Shown here: positions 41,367 through 48,086 of the stretch, one piece after another
How positions within the stretch are numbered: position 1 is the stretch's first letter
Layout: each line of letters begins with the position of its first letter
Assembly (NCBI GenBank): GCA_014804995.1
Contig: JAAUYS010000003.1
Location: 1 to 48,086, forward strand
Direction: 5' to 3'
Length of the DNA stretch: 48,086 bases
Origin: Clostridia bacterium
GTDB lineage: Bacteria; Bacillota; Clostridia; Christensenellales; Borkfalkiaceae
Notes under the pieces: generated by a model
Databases searched by the model: none
Seen by the model: only the letters and a program-made list of their open reading frames with translations
What the model was told of the DNA's origin: nothing
Program-made: the position numbers and the translations under genes

Positions 41367-42226
41367 TGCTCCTCCAAGGGCTTTAAATTTTTAAGCGACA
41401 AATCGAGTATCGGCGCCGAATGTGTGAGCGCACCGCTCGATACAAAGTCTACACCTGTAGAAATTATATTCTTTATATTTTCTTTGGTAACGTTACCGCT
41501 ACACTCGGTAAGCGCCTTCCCGCCTATAAGCTTTACCGCTTTTTTCATATCCTCTACGGACATATTGTCAAGCATAATTATGTCCGCACCCGCCTCTAAG
41601 GCTTCCTTGCACTCTTCAAGCGTTTCAACTTCGACTTCAATCTTCCTTACGAAAGAAGAGTACTCTTTTGCAAGCCTTACCGCGTTTTTAATTCCGCCGG
41701 CGGCGCCTATGTGGTTGTCCTTCAACATTACCCCGTCTGAAAGGTTGTACCTGTGGTTGTTGCCACCGCCCACTTTTACGGCGTACTTTTCAAACAGCCT
41801 CATATTCGGGGTAGTCTTTCTCGTATCAAGAAGCTTAGTCTTACTCCCCTTTAAAAGCTCGGCAGTTTGCGCAGTGTAGGTTGCTATACCGCTCATCCTC
41901 TGCAAGAAGTTCAAAGCCGTCCTCTCTCCCTGCAAAATTACGCGCATATCACCCGTTATTTCGCCTATATGTTGGGACTTAGCAACTTTTTCGCCGTCCT
42001 TTACAAAGAATTTAACTTCCGTATCTCCGTCCAAAATTTCAAACGTTCTTTTAAAAACCTCAAGCCCGCAGATAACGCCGTCCTGCTTGCAGATTAAATC
42101 GGCTTTACCCAACTTTTTCTCCCTTAAAACGGCGTTTGTGCTTACGTCCTCGTTTGAAATATCCTCTTCAAGGGCTGATTTTATATATTTATCGGCATTT
42201 AATTTAAGCGTTACGGGGTCTGTCAT
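41363..42226 (-). CDS. nadC: Nicotinate-nucleotide pyrophosphorylase (carboxylating)
   Basis: A 287-residue enzyme making nicotinate mononucleotide from quinolinate and PRPP. Blocks: LEEDISNEDVSTNAVL, LQGERTALNFLQRMSGIAT, DTRKTTPNMR (PRPP and quinolinate site), VGGGNNHRYNLSDGVMLKDNH, and EVEVETLEE. The start is MTDPVTLKL, 8 bases after GGAGG; 16 further upstream codons lie inside nadB. It overlaps the nadB end by 23 bases, so translation is coupled. Confidence 0.95.
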   Translation of the reverse strand: MTDPVTLKLNADKYIKSALEEDISNEDVSTNAVLREKKLGKADLICKQDGVICGLEVFKRTFEILDGDTEVKFFVKDGEKVAKSQHIGEITGDMRVILQGERTALNFLQRMSGIATYTAQTAELLKGSKTKLLDTRKTTPNMRLFEKYAVKVGGGNNHRYNLSDGVMLKDNHIGAAGGIKNAVRLAKEYSSFVRKIEVEVETLEECKEALEAGADIIMLDNMSVEDMKKAVKLIGGKALTECSGNVTKENIKNIISTGVDFVSSGALTHSAPILDLSLKNLKPLEEQ

Positions 42227-43520
42227 TTTTTTCTTCCTCCAACTTTTCAAGTAAAAGCGTTTTATAACTTTCAAGCAATTTATCGGGGTCTGAATAATCG
42301 GTTTTAGCGTTATTTAAAGCATATTCGGGGGGCAATTCCTTTACAGTGCTGTAATTTGCGCCTATATCCGTTGCCGAACGCTTGGCAAAAAGCAAACTCT
42401 CCAACAGTGAATTTGAAGCTAATCTGTTAGCCCCGTGTACTCCGTTGCAACAGGTTTCTCCAACGGCGTAAAGGCGACGCATCGTCGTTCTGCCGTTCAA
42501 GTCGCTTCTAATCCCGCCCATAAAATAGTGCTGTGCGGGAACTACGGGGATACACTCTTTAAAGACGTCGTACCCCTCTTCCTTACACCTTTCCACTATT
42601 CCCGGGAAGTGGGATAAGACCTCTTCCCTGTCAATGGGGCGCATATCCAGCCAGACGTGGGGCGTTCCGTCTTCTGTCATCTTTTTCAAAATTTCGGCAG
42701 TTACCACGTCGCGCGGTTGAAGCTCGTCAGTAAAGCGTTTAAAGTTTTTATCTAATAGGTGCGCGCCCTCTCCGCGGACGGATTCGGAAATTAAGAAACT
42801 GCGTTTGCCCTTTTGCGGGGTGTACAGCGTGGTGGGGTGAATTTGAATGTAATCAATATTGTCTACGGCAACGCCGTGCTTTAAGCATACGGCAACCCCG
42901 TCCCCGGTTAAAATGCGGAAGTTTGTAGAGTGGGCGAATATCCCCCCTATCCCTCCGCAGGCAAGTACGGTGTAGTCGGCAAAAACCTTTCTCACCTTGC
43001 CCGTTAAGTTCTCTTTTACTACAAGCCCAAAGCATTCGTCTTTATCGCAAATCAAGTCCAACATAGTCGTATGGGGCAAAATTTCAACGTTTTTGAGCTT
43101 TTGCACGGCTTTCATAAGGTTTGTGGTTATTTCTTTGCCGGTACAGTCCTCGTGAAAGCAAATTCTGTTCTTGGAATGTCCGCCCTCACGCGTTACCGCT
43201 AAGCTTCCGTCCGCATTGCGCGCAAAATCTACGCCGAGGGAGATAAGCTCGTCAATAACCTCGGGGGAGGACTTAATCATACATTCCACGGCTGAGGGGC
43301 TGTTTTCGCTATGCCCCGCGCGCATAGTGTCGGAAAAGTAGCTTTCGTAGTCCTCTTCGCCCTGTAAACGGCAAATTCCGCCTTGCGCTAAGTAGCTGTC
43401 GCTCTCTTCGGGCTTGCCTTTACATATTATCAATACATTTTTGTCTTTCGGAAGATGCAACGCGCAGTTTAAACCGGCAACGCCCGCACCGACGATAAGA
43501 ACGTCGTACCTGTCTTTCAA
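42204..43520 (-). CDS. nadB: L-aspartate oxidase
   Basis: A 438-residue FAD enzyme oxidising aspartate to iminoaspartate, the first step of de novo NAD synthesis. DVLIVGAGVAGLNCAL is the FAD loop; SYLAQGGICR, TREGGHSKNRICFHED, HPTTLY, and GANRLASNSLLE are family blocks. The start is TTG at 43520 (LKDRYDV), 8 bases after GAAGG. It is shorter than E. coli NadB (540), lacking much of the C-terminal helical domain, as seen in some Firmicutes. First gene of nadB-nadC-niaR; nadA, normally present, is not next to it. Confidence 0.94.
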   Translation of the reverse strand: MKDRYDVLIVGAGVAGLNCALHLPKDKNVLIICKGKPEESDSYLAQGGICRLQGEEDYESYFSDTMRAGHSENSPSAVECMIKSSPEVIDELISLGVDFARNADGSLAVTREGGHSKNRICFHEDCTGKEITTNLMKAVQKLKNVEILPHTTMLDLICDKDECFGLVVKENLTGKVRKVFADYTVLACGGIGGIFAHSTNFRILTGDGVAVCLKHGVAVDNIDYIQIHPTTLYTPQKGKRSFLISESVRGEGAHLLDKNFKRFTDELQPRDVVTAEILKKMTEDGTPHVWLDMRPIDREEVLSHFPGIVERCKEEGYDVFKECIPVVPAQHYFMGGIRSDLNGRTTMRRLYAVGETCCNGVHGANRLASNSLLESLLFAKRSATDIGANYSTVKELPPEYALNNAKTDYSDPDKLLESYKTLLLEKLEEEKNDRPRNA

Positions 43521-43549
43521 ATTTAGCCTTCTTATAATTGATTAGAGAA

Positions 43550-43578
43550 AGTTTACACTAAAACTTTACACCTGTCAA
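43550..43578 (-). promoter_or_regulatory. nadB promoter and candidate NiaR operator
   Basis: On the minus strand TTGACA (43578-43573), a 17-base spacer and TAAACT (43555-43550). TTTACA-CC-TGTCAA (43565-43578) is a near-perfect palindrome covering the -35 box, a good position for repression by NiaR. Confidence 0.65.
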
Positions 43579-43723
43579 GTCATATGTAAAGATTTTTGCT
43601 TCTTCTTGCGTTCTTTTTTGATTAAGCGGTTCTTTAAGGCAAACAAAATCGACAAAATCGTACATTTTTATTTGTGTTAATGCCACGCGCATTACAATAT
43701 GATAGAGCGTAAGGAGTAAATTT

Positions 43724-44233
43724 ATGAACGTTTCTTTATTTTACGGCAAAAAAACGGTTAGCACGGACGGCAAGCGCGGGTACATTATTTCAGTGAACGC
43801 GTACGCAGGAAAGATAGAGTGCCTTGTGTGTGCGGACGAGGACGAGAACGAGTTTATCATAGACGCAAAGAGCATTAAAAGCTACGGCGACAAGATAATT
43901 TACGAAGACAGGGCAACCGCAATGAAAAGGGCAAAACCAGTAAGGCTTGGGCGGGCAAGCTACGACGACAACGGAAAATATTTGGGTTGTATAGAAGAGT
44001 TTACCTGTTCAGGCGCTAAAATTTTAAAGGCGAAAATAGGCAAGAAAAGTTACCCCGCCGACAAGCTTATTTACGGCGACGTTATAATTGCAAAAACTAC
44101 CAACAAATTAAAAAGCGACGTTGTAAAGGGCGGAAAGGTAATAATTAAAAAAGGCACTCCCGTAACCGAAGAAGTGCTTGAAACCGCCAAAAAAGAGGGA
44201 GAATACGTTCAGGCAAGTTTAAAGTCGATATAA
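43724..44233 (+). CDS. PRC-barrel-like hypothetical protein
   Basis: A 169-residue soluble protein with an AAGGAG site 8 bases upstream. It appears to hold two beta-rich PRC-barrel-like halves (about 5-62: KRGYIISVNAYAGKIECLVC; about 72-125: LGRASYDDNGKYLGCIEEF) and a short basic C-terminal region rich in Lys. PRC barrels often bind RNA or proteins. It is divergent from nadB. The next small membrane gene lies 81 bases downstream. Confidence 0.7.
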   Translation: MNVSLFYGKKTVSTDGKRGYIISVNAYAGKIECLVCADEDENEFIIDAKSIKSYGDKIIYEDRATAMKRAKPVRLGRASYDDNGKYLGCIEEFTCSGAKILKAKIGKKSYPADKLIYGDVIIAKTTNKLKSDVVKGGKVIIKKGTPVTEEVLETAKKEGEYVQASLKSI

Positions 44234-44314
44234 AGGCAATTTTATCGACAAAAATAGCGTTATTTCGATGATATTCGGCACCCTTTGCAAAAATTTAAGG
44301 CTATAATTAAACTG

Positions 44315-44944
44315 ATGTTTACCGGATTTTTTGAAAATTTTTACAACTTTTTTATTAACTTACAGACCGATACGGTCATTATGATAATCTGGGGTGCTTA
44401 CCTTGCGCTTTATATAGCCGTGTTCATCGCAAATATGTGTTCGGCTAAAATTAAGCGCGCTTCCAAACGCCCCTTTTTAAGCCTTACAAACGCTTTCACC
44501 GCCCTTACGCTTTCGGCGTTTTTACTGCGTTACGAATTAGTACCCTCTCTCTCCGTTTCAATACTCTTCTGGGCGGTCGGGTACGTTCTTTACGGCTCGC
44601 TTTGCGCGTTCACTAAAAAGAGCGAAAAGCGCGTTCCGGCATACGCCGTACAGCCGTCCGCGGTAGATACGGTTATCCCCCAACAGCCTATTAGGGCTTC
44701 TAAAGCCGAACCGCAGGCGCACGTTCCCGTTGCCAAAAACACGGTGAGACTTGAACACGCCGTTGCTGTAACGGACAACCTTTTGACCAAAAATTTGGCT
44801 AAGTCCGACAGGCAGGAGCTTGAAAAGCTGAAAAATACCCTTGCCGTACTCAAAATAAAGGGAACGCTTAACCCCGCCGAAGCCGATATTTTGAACGATA
44901 ATTTCAACGCGCTTTTAAAGCTAATGGCTAAATACAACGTATAA
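44315..44944 (+). CDS. Small membrane protein, possibly leaderless
   Basis: About 209 residues with three or four hydrophobic helices in the first 110 (TVIMIIWGAYLALYIAVFIA; LVPSLSVSILFWAVGYVLYG), then a Lys/Ala/Pro linker and a C-terminal helical domain (about 160-209, RQELEKLKNTLAVLKIKG and NPAEADILNDNFNALLKL). The ATG is 7 bases after TATAAT in GGCTATAATTA, with no ribosome site; the frame extends ten codons up to a TTG. No family recognised. Confidence 0.6.
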   Translation: MFTGFFENFYNFFINLQTDTVIMIIWGAYLALYIAVFIANMCSAKIKRASKRPFLSLTNAFTALTLSAFLLRYELVPSLSVSILFWAVGYVLYGSLCAFTKKSEKRVPAYAVQPSAVDTVIPQQPIRASKAEPQAHVPVAKNTVRLEHAVAVTDNLLTKNLAKSDRQELEKLKNTLAVLKIKGTLNPAEADILNDNFNALLKLMAKYNV

Positions 44945-44946
44945 TT

Positions 44947-44982
44947 AAAGCCCCGACCGTTCAATGCGGTCGGGGCTTTTTT
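44947..44982. terminator. Bidirectional terminator
   Basis: AAAGCCCCGACCG and CGGTCGGGGCTTT form a perfect 13-bp stem followed by T-runs on both sides, between converging genes. Confidence 0.88.
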
Positions 44983-44994
44983 GCCTTTTTAAGG

Positions 44995-47900
44995 TCAATT
45001 TACATCAATTTGCCGTCTTTTAAAGATGTTTACTATAGTCGTTTTAATACTTTCCGCCGAATAGCCCGTAATGACCGCAACTGCCTTTTTGTATAAATCG
45101 AGTTGCGGTTTATAAGTTTCAATAAGCTTTTCGTCGTCCTTTTTGGAGTACTTATAGTCAATAATTTTTATGCCGAAATCGCCCTCCGCCAGCAAATCTA
45201 TCGCGCCCTGAACCAAAATTGCGTCGTCTGCGGGCGTGTCAAGCAAATCGCGCGCCTCCAAACGGCACAAAAACTCCTGTTCACGCATAAGCTTTGCGCC
45301 CGAAAGGTCGGAAAAGACGGGCATTTTCAATATCTCACTCAGTTCTTCACTGTTTAAAAGGTCATACTGCTCCTTGGAAATTCTGCCCGAATTGAGGAAA
45401 TTAAGCTTTTCTTCCTCTATTTCCTGCAAATTCTTTAAGGAAAAGTCGCAAAGCTCCAAAAACCTGTGGTACGCAGTACCCTTTTCAGTTCCCGTTTCGC
45501 CCTCACCGCCAAAAAGCTCGTGGCGGGCGTAATAAGGTTCGAAGTCTTTGAGCTTTAATATAGCTGAAGCCGAACTTTTTACCGGCAAATCAACGCTTTC
45601 CTTATGCCCGTACTCCAGCATAAACGACTTTTCAAGCTTTTTAACCGTTTCTTCGTCGGGTTTATAGAAGTACGCCTCTTTTTCTTCCCTTTCGGAAAGC
45701 TCTTCCTTGGGCGTTACCTCTTCGCAGACAAACTTAGACATATCAAAGAGGTCCGCATAGCACTTGGCGTCGGAAGCGCCCGCCTCGTCGTAGGGCTTTA
45801 CCTCTTCCGCAAGAATATGCAAACTGCACATTGCACGGGTGCAGGCAACGTAGAAAAGGTTCAGCTCATTGTTAAGCTCTTCTTCGTCCTCTTTAACCTT
45901 TATAAGCCGTCTTAAAACGGTTTTTGCCGTAAGCAAATTTTCCCTGTCGTAGTATTTAGGCGCAAATCCGTAAACTTCGTCAAACGGTATTTCGGAATAC
46001 TCCTGCCCCTTAAAGGACTTACAAATATCGGCAATGATGACTACGGGGAATTCAAGCCCCTTAGAGGCGTGCATAGACATTATTTGAATACTGTCCGAAG
46101 GTGCGGGTGCGGGAGCTGAAATATTGTACCCGCCCGCCTTTATTTTTTGCAAGAAGTCAGAAAGCGGTAGGTCTGCGCCTTCCTCGGCAAGGCGCAAAAC
46201 GTTTTTAAGCTTTAACTCTCCGCCTGCGCCGTAACCGCCCTCTAAGCCGTACGTTTCCAACAATTCGTCAATAAGCTCGCCTGCGGTTAAAACGTCCTTT
46301 AAACTCCTTAATTTTCGCAATTGCCCCCCGAATATGCCCAACTTTCGCGATATTTCTCCGGGCAAACGGGCGTACTTTTCACAGCAACTTCTGAACGATA
46401 ATTTCTCTTTGGAGTTAGTAAAAGCTATTCTTATCTGCGCAAGCTCGTCCTCGCAAAATCCGCCTATGGGGGATAAAAGCGCGGTAACTAAAGGTATATC
46501 CTGTTCTGCGTTGTCTATTAGTGAAAGAATGTCAAGCATCTGCTTTACTTCCGCAAGCTCGCAGATGTTCGCCTCCTGCGCGCCTGCAACGGGTCTGCCC
46601 TCGTCAAGCAAAGCGCGCACTATTCCCTCTGTTGACTCGCCCTTGTTTTTGCGCGTTAAAATGCAGATATCTCCGGGCTGGGTTTCCACGTATTTGCCCT
46701 GCTTTAAGTCGTAGTGCTTTTTTTGCAGTTCTTCTTCAACTATTTTAAGCAGGGCAAGCCCCTCGCGGGTATGGCGCGCTTTTTCACCGTTTCCGCTGAC
46801 GGAGTAGACTGTAAGCTCGCTATCTTCCTCTTCTTCCTTGCCGAAAAGCCGTATTTTAGCCTCTCCTTCGCCCGCAGGATACTGCCCGCCTGCACGCATA
46901 ACGCCGTCTTTTGCGTAATTTACACCGCAGACTTCGGGTGTCATAGCCTCTGAAAACAGCCCATTTACGAAGTTAATAACCCCGTCTGAGCTTCTGAAAT
47001 TGCTTGAAAGCTTTAAAGCGTTGCCGAATCCTTTCTCAAAATTGCGGTATTTTTCGGAAAAGAATACCGATTTACTGCCACGGAAGCCGTAAATTGCCTG
47101 TTTTACGTCGCCTACCATAAACGTTTCACCCGAAAGTGAAGAAATAATTTCTTCCTGTACGGGGTTTACGTCCTGATACTCGTCCACGAATACGTACTTA
47201 AAGCCGGAATTAATTTCCCCCTTTATTTTGTCGTCGGACAGAAGTTCAAGGGTTAAATGCTCCAAATCGCTATAGTCAAGCTTGTTTTCGTCAAGCTTTA
47301 CCGCGGTGTACTCTTCGTCCAGCTTTAAAAGTATTTTAGAAAATGCGCAGGCTATTTTACCGCTTTCAAAAAAGCGCTCTCTTTCAATATTTTCGTCCGC
47401 AAGGTCTGAACGCAAGGCGTTGTACTTTTTGGTTATTCCGTCCTTAAACGCCTTAAACTGCGCGCCCGCCTCTTTATCGTCAACGCCGTCCACGGGTTTT
47501 CTGGTTACGCTTAAAGGGGGCTTTTCGTCAAACAGTCCGCCCTCTGAAAAAGCCTTTAAAGCGTACTCCATTTCAGAGAATATCTGCCCGTAAATATCAG
47601 CCTTTTTTGATATTTTAAACCCTGCCCTAAAGCGTTTAACGGCACATATTAGGGGGGCAATCTTCTTTTTAAGGCTTAAAAGGTAGTCGTTGCACACCTT
47701 TGAAAAGCCCTGCTCTGTATACAAATTTTCCGAAGATGATAACAGCTCTTTATAGTGTGCAATCTGCCTTACTTCGTCATACTTTTCCCAAAGCAGCTTC
47801 TTTAACGACGCGTCGCTACGCTTTTTGACGTAACAACTTAATAACAGCTTAAAGTCGGCGTCGTCCTCTTCGTACAGTCTGTCGAAAAGCCCGTCAACAG

Positions 47901-48086
47901 CTAAAATTTTAAGCTCCTTTGCAACTGCGTCGTCGGAAGAAATAATATCAAACCCGCCGTCCACTCCGTCAAGCGCGTAAAAGTAAGTTCTTATAAGTCT
48001 TGCGCAGAACGAGTGAATTGTAGATATATTTGCGGAGGGTATTTTGGCAAGCTGTGCTTTAAGCCTCTTTTTCGTTTCGCCGTCGG
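44995..48086 (-). CDS. addA: AddA helicase-nuclease subunit (5' end cut by window edge)
   Basis: The frame is open through the right edge, so the N-terminus with Walker A is missing; the visible part starts at DGETKKRLKAQLAKIPSANISTIHSFCARL, whose ISTIHSFC block is helicase motif Ia. Further motifs: VFVDEYQDVNPVQ (Walker B), GDVKQAIYGFRG, NFRSS, MSMHASKGLEFPVV and NLFYVACTRA (motif VI). The C-terminal RecB-like nuclease carries LVQGAIDLLAEG and IKIIDYKYSK. AddAB repairs double-strand breaks and degrades linear DNA, including phage DNA, up to a chi-like site. addB is expected beyond the edge. Confidence 0.95.
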   Translation of the reverse strand, partial: DGETKKRLKAQLAKIPSANISTIHSFCARLIRTYFYALDGVDGGFDIISSDDAVAKELKILAVDGLFDRLYEEDDADFKLLLSCYVKKRSDASLKKLLWEKYDEVRQIAHYKELLSSSENLYTEQGFSKVCNDYLLSLKKKIAPLICAVKRFRAGFKISKKADIYGQIFSEMEYALKAFSEGGLFDEKPPLSVTRKPVDGVDDKEAGAQFKAFKDGITKKYNALRSDLADENIERERFFESGKIACAFSKILLKLDEEYTAVKLDENKLDYSDLEHLTLELLSDDKIKGEINSGFKYVFVDEYQDVNPVQEEIISSLSGETFMVGDVKQAIYGFRGSKSVFFSEKYRNFEKGFGNALKLSSNFRSSDGVINFVNGLFSEAMTPEVCGVNYAKDGVMRAGGQYPAGEGEAKIRLFGKEEEEDSELTVYSVSGNGEKARHTREGLALLKIVEEELQKKHYDLKQGKYVETQPGDICILTRKNKGESTEGIVRALLDEGRPVAGAQEANICELAEVKQMLDILSLIDNAEQDIPLVTALLSPIGGFCEDELAQIRIAFTNSKEKLSFRSCCEKYARLPGEISRKLGIFGGQLRKLRSLKDVLTAGELIDELLETYGLEGGYGAGGELKLKNVLRLAEEGADLPLSDFLQKIKAGGYNISAPAPAPSDSIQIMSMHASKGLEFPVVIIADICKSFKGQEYSEIPFDEVYGFAPKYYDRENLLTAKTVLRRLIKVKEDEEELNNELNLFYVACTRAMCSLHILAEEVKPYDEAGASDAKCYADLFDMSKFVCEEVTPKEELSEREEKEAYFYKPDEETVKKLEKSFMLEYGHKESVDLPVKSSASAILKLKDFEPYYARHELFGGEGETGTEKGTAYHRFLELCDFSLKNLQEIEEEKLNFLNSGRISKEQYDLLNSEELSEILKMPVFSDLSGAKLMREQEFLCRLEARDLLDTPADDAILVQGAIDLLAEGDFGIKIIDYKYSKKDDEKLIETYKPQLDLYKKAVAVITGYSAESIKTTIVNIFKRRQIDVN

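Overview
The window reads as a chromosomal piece of a Gram-positive Bacillota bacterium, most likely an uncultured gut-type clostridium (inference). It carries a Spo0A-like response regulator, KtrAB potassium uptake, ComFC, AddA and a NiaR-controlled NAD locus. Many promoters are near-perfect TTGACA-17-TATAAT. Housekeeping genes have moderate GC; two stretches (1-3.1 kb and about 18.9-34.4 kb) are clearly AT-rich and look acquired.

Layout. 1-3.8 kb: a truncated YobI-type membrane P-loop NTPase, then tRNA-Ser(TGA) and a relic attachment region made of a perfect 37-bp repeat of the tRNA 5' half. 3.85-13.4 kb: radC-like gene, a tyrosine/serine phosphatase, glmS and glmM (glmM apparently with an ACG start), ktrB-ktrA-comFC, and a family 4 glycosidase. 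13.6-18.5 kb: a signalling and nucleic-acid group: GHKL sensor kinase, a 19-residue aromatic peptide gene whose ribosome site lies in a hairpin, a Spo0A-like response regulator, a DEDDh exonuclease, a NUDIX hydrolase, and an RNase III with two dsRNA-binding domains.

18.9-34.5 kb: an integrative mobilizable element in tRNA-Gln(CTG), with tyrosine integrase, MobV relaxase, a MobV-type oriT, candidate att cores and ACTCCCAAA repeats at both ends. Its cargo is one seven-gene, tightly overlapped operon: brxP (PAPS-reductase/ferredoxin fusion), a 65-residue zinc-finger protein, brxC, pglZ, brxL, a 197-residue protein resembling the N-terminal part of an HNH endonuclease family, and a NifS/DndA-type cysteine desulfurase. 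This is a type 4 BREX-like phage-defence island without a methyltransferase. The desulfurase and the PP-loop/Fe-S protein suggest that self DNA is marked by sulfur chemistry.

34.5-48 kb: an SGNH/CE12-type esterase lipoprotein, a PnuC transporter behind a structured leader ending in a terminator, an ECF sigma factor with a membrane protein that fuses an anti-sigma-like N-terminus to a leucine-rich-repeat ectodomain, the nadB-nadC-niaR operon (no nadA), two small hypothetical genes, and addA running off the right edge. Coordinates and motifs were read by eye; family names rest on motif recognition, not on database searches.
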